Source: Triglochin maritima
Taxonomy: Eukaryota; Streptophyta; Magnoliopsida; Alismatales; Juncaginaceae
Direction of reading: 5' to 3'
Assembly (NCBI GenBank): GCA_963682175.1
Contig: OY821789.1
Location: 31,688,188-31,752,187, forward strand
DNA length: 64,000 nucleotides
The translations under genes were made by a program, and so were the position numbers. Under the pieces are notes generated by a model, which saw nothing but the letters and a program-made list of their open reading frames with translations, made no database searches and was not told where the DNA came from. Positions 34,459-46,449 of this stretch are shown piece by piece. Each line of letters opens with the position of its first letter. Positions within the stretch are counted from its first letter, which is position 1.

Positions 34459-36085
34459 GTTTTATGATGTCAAAGACTTTTAGCTGCCGAATACTGTTGC
34501 TCTCACATAGTTTCTTTCTGAACTTGAAATGGTTGCTTTGGTAATATGATTTCTTGAATCAATGCTTTGTAGGATTCAACTTTGCTCTCGAATTCTATTG
34601 CATGTTTTTTAATTTAATGAATTGTTAGATGACTTAGTTGTGCTGCATGTTTTATTCTGAAATCTGTCAGGAACTATTGGGACATTACATACATTTTATG
34701 TTAATTGCTTCTTTGACGCTTTGGTGTGGAAGTTTCATATTGTTGTTTTTTTGAAGCAAGAACTTCACTTATATCTGATTTCCATTTTGTAACCAAAATA
34801 ATGTTGCGATAGTCTTTTGTGGGAGACTTGGGTTGGTCTTTGGTCTGTATTGATTGTTTTTGAGAATTTTTCGAATTGTTTATTGCTTTCTGATTGTAGT
34901 TTCCAGTTTTACATTTGGTAATGGGGTTGTACCGTTGCAGTGTGCTATCATACTGCGTACAATTGTGGTTCGTATATCATATCCACTCGCTAGTGCTGAT
35001 AAAAACATACAGAAAATACAGTAATCATTTCCCACAATGAAGTGTGAAATACAAATTCATCACTCGTTAATATTAGAACTGTAGGCTATATTCTACAACA
35101 CAATATACGTATGCAAGCGAAAAATCATAGAATTTTAAGATCGCTTTATATGATATATTTTATCGCTGTAAAATGTTAAAGTTGCTTTTACATTTTTATT
35201 ACGTTCAATTTTTGAATGCATTCAATTTTTTTGCAAGTTTCGGAGTGACCCAAAATTGCAACTCAGCCATGCCAAAACCAAGCTTCATAAGACGACCCAA
35301 CCACACACTTATTCGTTCTTTCTAAAGAGGCTAAATGTTCACAACCAAACCAGACTGGACAAATCCATTTCTCGAATGAAAAGAGTAAAAAGAAAAGAAG
35401 AAAATATCACTGGCCACACATACAAAAGAGAACGAAGAAACAGAGTTACACAAACAAAACATCAAACCGCGAGCAAGTTTAGTTAATAATCACACAAGAT
35501 ACACCTTTAAGGTTAATAAGTGTTATTTATTATGTATATTTCACAACAAAAAGTCACAGCAGAGTCACGGTTTTAACTACATAAATAATTATCCCATGCA
35601 ACACATTACTATTGCCACATGATGCCACTTGAAATGGGATTTACAATGTAATGTAAGTGGGTCATGGTTAGCAGAAAAAAAGAGGGATCTACCTAGTTTT
35701 CTGCAAAATAAAAAACAGTTAACCACAAAAACAAAAGACAAACCCCTCGAGTTTTGATATGGCTTAGTTACACAGAGAGCAATATGCAAATCAAAACCCC
35801 CATGACACCATAAATTGCATCATTCAGTTTCACAAAGAATACCCAAGTTGATTTTCTCTCACTAAGGTCTAGTTTGTGACACATAGTAAGTTTTCAACAA
35901 AGGATGCCCATTCAAATTCAAAGCCAAAACCAGAATGACAAGGACGGACGGGCAATTCACCCAGAAGCTTCAGTATTTCGTGCTGCACTTGAATCCCATA
36001 CACCCTCTGCCAAGTCATTGAATATTTCAGCATCTATATATCAAACTAGAAACGACTATTGAAAGCTTCAACTCATTTCAACTTA
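34459..36085. other. Convergent 3' region between RPN6 and TBP
   Basis: It holds the 3' UTRs of RPN6 (rightward) and TBP (leftward). The middle is AT-rich and short frames there show no known domain. A final non-coding TBP exon could lie at about 35950-36020, but I cannot prove it. Confidence 0.5.
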
Positions 36086-38300
36086 CTATTGCTGGCTTTT
36101 CCGGAACTCTGTTAGGACAGGATAGATGTTCTCGAATGCCGCATATGTTTCTTCTCTCACCTTAGCATTACAAGACAGTATACATTTTGTTATTCTCGAA
36201 CAGATAATAAATAACATACTAAGCAATTAAGCCTGGGTCAGTTGCTACCTTTGCTCCAGTCAGGACTATTTTGCCGGAAACAAAGATCAAAAGCACGATT
36301 TTGGGCTGCTTCATACGGTATATCAGACCGGGGAACAATTCTGGTTCATACTGGAAAAATAAGGCACTTATCTATTAGTGTAAATACTAGTTTTAGTTAT
36401 TGATTTTAAACAACATTGTTTGTGGTAAATGACAAGGAAACAACAATAATCAAACCAGGAATGTTGAAAGAAAAAGATTTTTTTTCTTTGAAATATATTC
36501 AACTGCTGTTGCCTTTCAAAGCAATGAAAGAAGTCACATTAGTGAAGATCGAAATGCATAGTTGGAGACATACACTTGAAAAGGGGCCATGAGAGTATGC
36601 AAGACCTTCTAGTCTTATTGGAAATTTTACATCACAAGAACCAACGATGTTCTGGATTTTAAAATCCTGCAAGAAAGAAGTATAAGTTAAGAAGCTTGCA
36701 ACAAGGAGGAATACAGAGCAAAAAAGAAAACAAACACAACATACTTTGAACTTGGCAGAAAACCCAAGCTTCTGGATGATGCGGGCATACTGAATCAAAC
36801 AGAAAATGTTAGAGAAGAACTCCAAATATTTATTTATTCAGCATGACCTGCAATCAACCCAAGTACTGTGATCTTCGAACAGTACCTTCCTTGCCGCAAG
36901 TTTGGATTGTTGCTCACTTTTGGCTCCAGTACAAACCTGAGACAACATTAAAAAAATTGAGCACTTCAGCAAAAATAAGCAAAACACTACATTATATTGA
37001 AGAGCTCATCAGTGATACCCACCATTTTCCCAGAAGCAAATATTAGAGCAGTAGTCTTGGGTTCTCTGATTCTCATAATGACAGCAGCAAAACGCTGTCA
37101 GAAACACAAAAAAATTAGACATATGGCGGCGTGCCAAAAAAAACGATATACGGCATCCAACCAAAACGTATTGAAATGACAGTAACAAATTCTAAGGTCG
37201 ATATGGTTTGGACTTGGAGGACTCACCCAAGAAATGCTAACATGGATGTGAAAAATATAAAACAGAACAAAATAACCAATCCATACCTTAAGATTATACT
37301 CTGCATTGCGAGCTTGAAGAGCTATTGACTTCAGATCCAATTTGCAATCCAAATTGACAGTTGACACAATGTTTCTATACAACACGAAAAAGCAGAAGAC
37401 ACGAAAGAAAGTGAAATGCAGATCCACCTTGTGGGCGACCACCAACAATACAACACAAAGACACCAAATTTCGCAAAGATTATACATCTTACCCAATTTG
37501 GATTTAATCACATTCCACAATTATACTAACATAGCTTTACAAAACCAACAATCAGTCAAATTTTCAACACCTCAAAGTTGCCTTAAATAGCAACCAATTA
37601 CCAAAGCCGATCTTTCGTTCAAATTTTCCTGTGTTTTCCTCGATCTTACCCAAAAAAAAACCTTTCCTCCCCTTTACCCCCAAAATTTCTTACAACAAAC
37701 CCAATGTGCATCTATTCACATTTCCAAATAATAATAATAATATAATATACTTACAAAACCAACAATAAGGCAAATTTCAACATCTCAAAGTTGCCTTCAA
37801 TAGCAACATCCTAAAATCGCAATTGCCAAAGTCGACCTATTGTGCTACTTTTTTCTGGGTTTTTCTAGATCTTACCCAAAACCAATCTTCCCTTACAGAA
37901 ACAACACATCCAAGGTCAAGGATTCAAAGATCGACAACTCACTGGAGGGATGCTTCGTCAGATCTTACAATAAACCCAACTTGCATTTAATCACATTCCA
38001 CAAGTAAACTAATATAGCTTTATAAAACCAACATTTAGTAATTTTTTCAACGTCTCAAAGCTGCCATAAACAGCAAGTTTTCTAAAACAGAATTACGAAA
38101 GACGATCTTTCGTCCTAATTTTCCTGGGATTTCCTCGATCTTACACAAACAAACACCTTTACCCCCAAAAACCCTCTTCGCACCACAGATTCCAGGTCAA
38201 AGATTCAAAGATCGGCGACTCACTGGAGGGTAGGAATGATCCCGGACGGATGCTTGGTCAGATCCACCGGTTGGATCCCCTCCGCAACTTGGTCAGCCAT
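36086..38300 (-). CDS. TBP: TATA-binding protein (TBP)
   Basis: Eight exons, all GT-AG, encode exactly 200 aa, the standard plant TBP length: 38300-38224, 37374-37287, 37094-37023, 36936-36886, 36789-36745, 36666-36574, 36350-36249 and 36160-36086. The short N-terminus reads [14 protein letters not shown]...[10 protein letters not shown], followed by the two saddle repeats. Repeat 1 has [33 protein letters not shown] and [19 protein letters not shown]. Repeat 2 has [54 protein letters not shown] and the C-terminal YPVLTEFRK. The protein binds the TATA box minor groove as the core of TFIID and nucleates transcription initiation in the nucleus. Conservation is very high, with only minor differences (for example SAKFK, KSQQ). 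Intron 1 is made of tandem units, one of which contains a copy of the exon-1 end. A diverged TBP-like gene lies 7 kb upstream beyond the PPR gene. Confidence 0.97.
37490..38224 (-). repeat. TBP intron 1: three tandem ~250-bp units, one with exon-1 relic
   Basis: Read on the minus strand, intron 1 contains three similar units starting near 38224, 37966 and 37693. Each has GGTAAGATC or GTAAGATCGAGGAAA text, AGGAAAATT, a CTTTGAGATGTTGAAA block and TTGTTGGTTTTGTAA. The second unit starts with GATCTGACGAAGCATCC then CTCCAGTGAGT (37966-37936). This is the end of exon 1, with the same splice donor and following CGATCTTTGAATC but missing 18 bases of exon sequence. So the exon-1/intron-1 junction was duplicated into the intron. 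Confidence 0.85.
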
Positions 38301-38567
38301 CCAAACTCTAACCGAACGCCAACCCACCCAAGATCCGACCTTTCCCACTAAATCCGACCCAAAAGGACCAAACCCTAGATTGGAGGGACGGGAGGGGCGA
38401 ATCGGAGAGGGAAAGATGGGGAATTGGGGTTTTGGGGCGCGAGGATTTGAAAAGTTTTGATCTTTATAGGTTTGGAAGACGAGATCTAAGCGGATTTAGG
38501 AGAGAGAAAGTTAGGGTTTGTGGCGGTGACGGGATTCGAGAGGCTTCCCCTTTTCTACCCTCACAGG

Positions 38568-38578
38568 GGTATTTATAG
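38568..38578 (-). promoter_or_regulatory. TATA box of the TBP gene
   Basis: The minus strand reads CTCTATAAATACCCC, a full plant consensus TATAAATA, about 270 bp upstream of the ATG. Between it and the ATG lies an AAACCCTAA telo-box (38511-38519). A second weaker TATAAAG is at about 38464-38470. The first is the better match and suggests a leader of some 240 nt. It implies that TBP could bind its own promoter. Confidence 0.6.
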
Positions 38579-38719
38579 AGATCCGGGATCCGGAAACCGC
38601 TCCAGCCGGTTATCGGGGGTTTCACCGGTTGCAACCGGTTTCTCTGATAATCGGGTCGGATTCGATCCGATTATGAGGGACAATTTGTATTCTTGCCCTA
38701 GGTAGGGTGGAAATGATAC

Positions 38720-39744
38720 ACGTTGACTTATACTAAGAATTCGTCTTTAAGTAATATCCTTAATAAGATAGGCGAATTGAATTTTTTGCAATTAATCTAG
38801 CATTAGAGTATCAATTTACCCACTTATTGTAAAATATTTAATTATATTTCAACTCAAAATAAGTTAGTGAATTCTCAAAACAAAAACAAAAAAACTATCT
38901 TTAAAAATTCCAACTCCTTTGACTTCGATTCTTACGTTTTGATTTTTTTAACATAAGAATCAAGAAGCTGGTCATAGACTAATTTTTCACTGGATGTTAG
39001 ATTTTAAGTATATTGAAACTACACTTCAGATGTTGACTTTTATGGAGCTGGGGAAAAAGGTGCCTCCAACCTGAAAAGCCGCCCAAATGAAACCTATAAA
39101 TTGTTTGGCCCAAGAATGCACTGAGTTAACATAAGCTAAATAGCAAAAATGATTCTCATATACGGAGAGTTACTTTAATTGTTGAATAGTTTGCATAACC
39201 ACATACCATTGATCACAAGTTATCATAAGATTGACGGTGAGTATCAAACTTGCATCCTTCTCATCTCATTCATCTAGTCTTCAAACGTTGACTTATGTTG
39301 AGAGTATATTTTTCGGGTTGATTAATGATGTGCATTGAGTCCTCGTGAACTAAAACTCGATCAAACTCAACCTGGTTGGGGTTTGGTGTGTTTTCTTACA
39401 GTTAAGTGCACCATTTCGTAAAATAAGCGACGGTATTGATATTTTGTAGTTTTTCCTACATGTATGACGTACCAATGCAAAAGGTATGAATAATCCATGC
39501 ATACGAATACTTGTTACAGTACTATATACATTATCAATAGAAAGGCCAGACTAAATCAAGATACAACCAACCCACATGCATAAACCAGTTTGTGCACTAA
39601 CCACTACAGAACACAGATATAATATGCAGTCGGCAAGGCTGTAAATAATAATTTTACCATAAATTTCTTTGTAAGCAATATACAATGAGTAGATTAGAGC
39701 AAGAAAGCCAACAAGCAGTGCACCTTACTTCCATAGAGCAAAAA
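38720..39744. other. Intergenic region between TBP promoter and PPR 3' end
   Basis: AT-rich, no gene recognised. It must hold upstream TBP regulatory sequence and the 3' UTR of the PPR gene, which ends at 39745 on the same strand. Confidence 0.5.
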
Positions 39745-42700
39745 TTACCAGTAATTTCCACAAGAACAACTCCCATCTTTGAAATGATGAAACCTGTTGG
39801 CATCTCTGACTATGATAACCCTTCCTACGACATTCGACACATATTTCAACCATGTATGGCAGTCATTGCAGACACGAAGATTCTTCATCACGTGGATTGG
39901 TGTCTGCGATGACAAACTGATAAGCCCAAAAGCAACAGCAAGTTTTTCGCTGTGAACAAGCATACTTGGATCCTTTAGCTCCTGCTCCATATCATGCAAT
40001 ATACTCTCACTGTCTCGGACATACCCAAGTTGAGCTGCCCTCTTGTCCAAATCCCCCAGAAACATGTAAATCTCATCTGAACATGGATGTAACCTATCAC
40101 CCGCGAAGAAAGAGTGGATGGAATTTTTTGCCTCAATCCAACTACGACCTGGCTCCTTTTTTACTCCTCTATCTTTCATCATCTGTCTAACTTGGTCCCG
40201 GAGATCCCATTTTCGGGCCACGGCATATATATTTGACAGAAGGACGTAAGTTGCTGAATCTCGAGGTTCCAAAGCTAGGAGTTGGTTCGCAGCAAGTTCT
40301 CCAATTGCAATATTTTTATGAACACGACATGCGCTAAGAAGGGTCCTCCATACCATAGCATCGGGAGCAACTGGCATATCGTATATGAACTTTTTTGCCT
40401 TTTCTAATTGACCAGCTCGCCCAAGAATATCAACCACGCAAGCGTAATGCTCAGACTTCGGTGTTATAAAGTATTCCTCGGTCATTAGCTTGAAGTAGCT
40501 GAGCCCTTCATTAACCAATCCAACATGGCTGCAAGCAGAAAGTACACCCATAAAAGTGACATGATTGGGCTTGAGACCTTCTAGCTTCATCTGCTCAAAA
40601 AGTTTAAGGGCTTGGGAACCATATCCATGCTGAGAGTAGCCCGTGATCATGGCATTCCATGACACTTCATTTCTTTCAAACATAAGAGAGAACTCCTTCC
40701 TCGAGTCCTCGATGTTGCCGCATTTCGAATATAGTGTGATTAAGGCATTACCAGCTTCTGTTTCAGAGTCATAACCAGTTTTAATCATTCTAGCATGAAT
40801 CTGCCTCCCTGGTTTAGCATCAGCAATATTAGCACACGCGCTAACGACCGATCCAAAAGTGAATAAGTTGGCAGGGGCACCGTCACGGTTCATCTGAACA
40901 AAAACCTTCAACGCTTCCTCACAATTCCCACTTTGCGCAAATCCAGATATTAACCCGTTCCATGACACATCATTTCTAGCTTCAATATTATTAAAGGAAG
41001 AATATGCATCACTTAGCCTACCACATCTTGCATAAAGACTCACCAGCGCATTCCCAATAGACAGATCTTTAGAATAGCCCAAGACAATTGCATGGGCATG
41101 AATTTGCAATCCTCTCTCGATAGATTGGATACATGCGCATGCGCTCAAAGCACTTGAAAGTCCAATGTTGTCCGGCTGAATACCATGAAGCTGCATTTCT
41201 TCGAATGTTTTTAGGGCTTCCACATACAGTTCGTGTTGAGCATAGCCAGCAATCATCGCAGTCCATGAGACAACATCTTTCGCCATCAGCCTGCCAAGAA
41301 TCTCTCTCGCAGTCTTCAGTCTTCCACATTTCGCATACATATCTATCAAGGTGCTGGTAACATAAACATTAGGCTCAAACCCATTCTTTATAACAAGGTT
41401 GTGAATTTGTTCCCCGAGATCAAGAGCACCTAATGATGTACATGTTCTCAATATGCTAGGATATGTGTATTGGTTTGGTTTGATATCCTTAACTTGCATG
41501 AGAGAAAACAGACTAAATGATTTTTGTAAGTCACCCGTACGACCATAAGCCATGAGCATCACATTCCACAGTACCACATTTTCTCTCCGTGTGGTGATAA
41601 AAAACTCATGGGCAGTTTCAACATCACCACAGTTAACATAAAAATCAAGAAGTGAACCTTCAATGATAATATCCAAGGACAAACCAGCTTTCACCACGTA
41701 CGAATGCAGCTGCAATCCCTGGACAGTAGGTCCAGTAGAAGCACAAGCACTTAAAACGCTTGCCACAGTCACACAATCTGGCTTCAGGCCCAAATTTTGC
41801 ATCTCTTTGAAAAGCCCAAGAACATTCTCACTATTCCCGAGTTGAGCATGGCTTGATATCAGCGAGTTGTATGTGACACGATCCGTGGACGACATTTTTT
41901 GAAAAATCTGTTCAGCAGCATCCACACTCCCACTTCTGGAGTAGAGGGAAACAAGAGCATTGCAAACATAAGTTTCAGAACACAATCCCCACTTAACTGA
42001 TTGAGCATGGACCTGCTTCCCATTCTCGAATAGTTTGGCTTTGGTGCAAGCACTCAACACACTCGAAAGTGCATAAGTGGTGGGAACCACTTCCATACAG
42101 CACATTTCAGAGTACAACCGAATTGCTTCTTCTTCCATCTCATTCTGAGAAAAGGCCGAAATCATGGCAACCCATGAGGTCCGGTCCCGAGAACTCAACT
42201 CCTTGAATACCAACCATGCCGATTTAACGGAGCCTTTTTTTGCATAGTAATCCAGCAAAGGGTTCCCAAGAAGGGAGTCTCTACCCAATCCGTAATGAAT
42301 TAGTTTAGCGTGTAGCTGCTGAACGAAATGCACAGAAATATTATTAACAGTACAAGACCTGAGGATGGCAGCAAAGAGATCAAAGTCAAGCAGCTCATTG
42401 TATTCACCAGCTTCGCTCAGCATCTCTGCAAAACAAATACAACCCTGACGGACAAGCTTTCTTGATAAAAATCCCAAAATTAAACGATTCCAGCAGCGAA
42501 AACTTCTATAAGGCATAGCATCAAACAATTTGACAGCATCATCAAAGTGATTATGATCAATATAAATATCAAGAAGGCGTTCACAAAGAACAAAATTGCC
42601 ATCAAACCCAAGTTTCAGAATCTTTGCATGAATCGTCTGAGCATCAGAAACTAACCCATGATTAAAACAGACGTCCAACAGCCAACTGTAAGTGTTTACA

Positions 42701-43090
42701 TCAGCACGAACACCATTTTGTTCCATCAAGTTGAGATACAGAAATCCATTTCTACTCTTATCTTCCTCACAATCAACTCGAATTTCTCCGTTAGATGTCT
42801 CATTGAATGCAGAAACATTTGGAAGGGTACAGGTACTCCGAAGTTTTCCCAAGAAACACTTAAAATTCAATCAGGGGTGTCAAAAGTTGAACGCTGACAT
42901 AGTAAATAATGTAACAAATTGGAAAATTTGCATTTAACAAGGCTCTTACCATGGAGTGAGCAATTGTGGACAGCAGCCTTCCAGAACATGAACTTCTTGG
43001 GAAGAAAGAGAATGGAAGGGAATGATACTGACACAGGAAGGGTTGACGGCAAGAGAGACACAAAACCTCATGCCTCAGCTGCATCAGCAT
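39745..43090 (-). CDS. PLS-class PPR protein with DYW domain (organelle RNA editing)
   Basis: Two exons: 43090-42950 (47 codons) and 42858-39745 (1037 codons plus stop), giving 1084 aa. Exon 1 begins MLMQLRHEVLCLSC and is rich in Ser, Arg, Phe and Leu without acidic residues after position 8, as in an organelle-targeting peptide. Exon 2 lacks an ATG at its left end, so the upstream exon is needed; the donor is CCATG-GTAAGAG and the acceptor TTTTAAG. Then come about 20 PPR motifs in P-L-S order (for example VVLWNVMLMAYGRTGDLQKS, WNGLISGFAQSGNCEEALKV). The end carries the E/E+ region with PGRSWIE, then the DYW deaminase with HSEKLA and CNDCH as zinc-binding and catalytic elements. The last three residues are NYW instead of DYW. 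Such proteins edit C to U at specific sites in mitochondrial or plastid RNA. The architecture resembles the large Arabidopsis At4g13650 type, from memory. The frame has no break. Confidence 0.95.
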
Positions 43091-43856
43091 TTAACAGTAA
43101 AAAAAAGTAATACTGAGATGTACAAGAAAGTAGAAGTGCAACAACAACAAAAATACTATGGATTGAATATTATTATGATGGTAAAAGTAGGTACTTGAGC
43201 ATCTGATAAAAAGAGAGACAGAAGGTACCCGAGCCCTACAAAATTGTAATACAACAATAATTTGCCTAAGCAAGTATGAAGTATGTTATCTGCAGCTATA
43301 AACGCATCATTCGGTAACATAAAAAAGAATTGCAGATGAAATAGTGTTGACAACAAATTTAACACAAAGGGGTAAAAACACTTAAGAGAAAATGGATTTT
43401 TGTAACGGTACGACCTTCAAAATTTATGAGAAAATATTTTTTATCGCTAAAACTTAAGAAAATTATGACCCTAAAAACCAAAAAAAACATAAAAGTAGAA
43501 AATATAAATTAGAGCCTCAGAGATCTTGGTGATTAAAGGTCGTCATATGGTCATCCCCATCAAGAGTAGCAAATATATTTCTACCATCACTGGCTCAATA
43601 CTCAATAGTCATCATTAGACCCAACCATACACAAGAATGCTCATATTAGAACCAATAACAAATAGGGCATGAAATGTTAAAATTCAAATACCAATCGGAA
43701 TTCCGAAGTAGCCGATTAGATATCACTTAGTAAAAAACATTCGAAATCTGAACATTTGTTTCATCATCCACATCAAAAAACAGAACCTACCAAAATCAGT
43801 AGAAAGAACCAACAAAAGTATCCTCTTTTACATAAAGAGTAATCAGCAAAAGTTAA
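43091..43856. other. Upstream region of the PPR gene
   Basis: Non-coding and AT-rich. It must contain the PPR promoter and 5' leader, but no clear TATA box can be assigned. Confidence 0.5.
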
Positions 43857-44470
43857 AATATATCTACTTTGTCACCGAAAATCCTATCAAGATTATGACC
43901 ATCAGAGCTAAAAGCAGAAATCCATATTGCCTGATGATAGATTCCCTGATGCATTAGTTTGTAAAACAAAAGCAACAGAGAATTGCAATATCGGGCTTTT
44001 CCAAGTGAAACGCAGTTGAGGTGTGCTTTTTCACACCCAAGCAAGAACATCAGACAAATAGAATAACTATTACATTTAAAGTAATAGACGACGACAAAAA
44101 TATACATATATCTACCTTGTCACCAACAAATCCCGTAAGACTCAATAAAGAAAAGGATTATCAGAGCTAAAGGCAGAAATTTATATTGCCTAATGATAGA
44201 TTTCTGATGCAGTAATGTTTATAAGAAACCCAGCAACAAAAAATTGCAATATCAGGCTTTCCCAATTCAAACGCAGAAGAAATAAGTTACCAAATATATC
44301 AAATATAAAAAGAATGAAGTACTTTTACGAAAATGCAAATGTATCTACCTTGTCACCAAAAAATCCTACGAAAAAATGGACAATCAGAGCTAAAGGAAGA
44401 AATTCATATTGCCTAATGATAGATTCCATGAAGCATTGTAACGTATAGGAACACGGCAACAGAGGATCTC
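43857..44470 (-). repeat. Three tandem ~240-bp units
   Basis: Units start at about 43857, 44106 and 44338 with ATCTACCTTGTCACCAA-like text. Each then has ATCAGAGCTAAAGG, GAAATTCATATTGCCTAATGATAGATT and, in the first two, GAATTGCAATATC-like sequence. On the minus strand each unit ends in GGTGACAAG-GTAGATA (AAG in one), a good splice-donor context, preceded by an open stretch beginning at a TATGAA. This could be a decayed exon with its donor, possibly from the TBP-like gene upstream, but the match is too weak to call. Confidence 0.75.
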
Positions 44471-45085
44471 CGGATTAATTAAAGCAATGCGTTCAAAGAA
44501 TGTCATGATATAAAAATAACCAACATAATATAGGATGCAACAATAGGTGTTAATCATGATAGTCACTAGCATGGCTCCTAACCTGTTGAGGCAGGCAATG
44601 GGAAGAGATATTGATTATCAATCGAATGCTCGATACAAAGTGGGTGAGACATAATCCTAAATTTTACTCGTATTTTGACTAGATTGCCTTACATAACACT
44701 AGTGCTGATTACAGGCCTTGGCCAAAAAAGTAACGTTCAATTTGTAAATAAGGAAGAAATTAAGGTTCCAAAGTTCAACAAGTGAATTAAATTGTAAATA
44801 AGGAAGATTTAAGGGCCCAATGTTCAGCTATTAGATGATACAGTGTACAAGGGAATGCTACAATGTTATAATTGCATATGAACATACAAAAATTATTAAG
44901 ATTTACAAATTTAAAACAATAGGCACTCAAAATGTCCGTAAACACCAAGTCACAATGCATGTGAGTGATTCTTAAAAGGGACTACTTACAATAATACACG
45001 TCTCATAGAATAATTACCTTTGGGAGAATGAAAGCAAAAATTTCCAAACAATGTCTCATAATCTTATCAAGTCATCATCCATTAC

Positions 45086-46085
45086 CTTCCTTGCAGCAGG
45101 TCCAGAGTGATGCTGCACTTGAGCTCTGCAAACCTGCAACCACAAAAAAATATGCATAAAATATCCCTATAAAATCAATAGTCAAAGAACCTACGATTAC
45201 CAAAAACAAATATCAGTGTTGTTTTCCTTAGATATTTATTCTTTGCATCTTCAAAGCAAAATTATGCGAGAACAATGGCTTAAACATCAAAGATCAGGGT
45301 AAAGTACAGAGTTCTACATTTATACCTTGAAATTGTTACTTTTTGCTTGACGAGCAACGACTTCAAGGCCGAACTTGTAGTCTAAACTGGCAGTTGGAAC
45401 AACATTCCTATATTATGTACCACAATCGTTAAGTTAAGAGAGATAAGTGTGACAGTATAACAACACTAGTCTTAGCCAGGCACGCTTAGAAAACAAGAAC
45501 AGAATGTGTACTATGTATTGAAGCATAAGTGGCTGAGATGAGAGGCCAAAACTGTACAAGTATTGTAAATAGTTAGTGCATTTCCCTTTGGAAACATAAT
45601 TCATAGCATCCAATCCTCGAGAACAATATAAAAGTATCAAAGAGATTCCAAAACAAATCAAAAAGTATATTAAACCTCGATGAAAACACCCCATGAGTAA
45701 CACAAAGGGCAAATAATAAGGTCCAATAGAAATAATCTAGCCTATATTAACATTTCAATTTCGACAAAATGCCAATCCAACTAATTATGAAAGACTTTAA
45801 ATGACTGCAAGGTTAGTGACTCCAATCAAAACCATCAAGCTCGAATACATTATCTTTACCCTTTAACTTTATTCTCATTTATCAGACTTTACATGAACTT
45901 ACGAAGTAAAAACACATGAAAATCGCCACAATTTGTAGTACCCATTTTTAACTTCATTTTCACAAAAACCAACAATATTACACCTAAAACAAACAGCTCA
46001 AAGCCAAAAAGTAAGTTCACAACACTCACCAAATTGTGGGAACAATCTGAGGAGAATGCTTGGAGAGACCAACCACTTGACACAT
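45086..46085 (-). pseudogene. Truncated TBP-like gene
   Basis: Three exons with preserved GT-AG sites and phase correspond to TBP exons 1, 2 and 4: 46085-46030, 45407-45326 and 45133-45086. Exon 1 reads MCQVVGLSKHSPQIVPTI, matching the TBP N-terminus around DLSKHPSGIVPTLQ. Exon 2 reads NVVPTASLDYKFGLEVVARQ, matching [20 protein letters not shown]. Exon 4 reads VCRAQVQHHSGPAARK, matching [20 protein letters not shown] exon 3 is missing, yet exons 2 and 4 would still join in frame. A weak counterpart of exon 5 may lie near 45010-45060; exons 6-8 are not recognisable. Protein sequence has diverged far beyond what TBP normally tolerates, so DNA binding is unlikely. The gene is on the same strand as TBP, with the PPR gene between them. 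It may be a pseudogene or a short expressed derivative. Confidence 0.78.
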
Positions 46086-46449
46086 TTTGACAACGATTAA
46101 CAAACTGTCTTTCTGGTCTCTAACACAAACTCTTGCAACTCCATTGAAACAGGAGAAAACGAATCCAATGAGCAAAATGGAGTTTAACCCAAATCGAAGA
46201 ACACCAAAAAGACACTAACTTTGGCGTCGGATCGACGAAAATTCAGATCAAACGATCAGAGAACGCATTGGGGACCAAACATATTGACACGTTCTCGTCC
46301 GAAAAATTCGGCCGATACAGCAAAAATTGGGGAAATTGACGGAAACCCAAAACGGATAAGGCCAAAAAGATTCAAACTTTGGTGTTGGATCGAGGAAATT
46401 TTGGATCGAAGATGAAACCCTAGTTGGGAGTGGCGGCGGAGGGAGGGAA

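Noticed and set aside
34459..35900. Short lysine/arginine-rich frame at 35256-35486
   Set aside because: Low-complexity basic composition in a convergent intergenic region, with no family match and no splice context.
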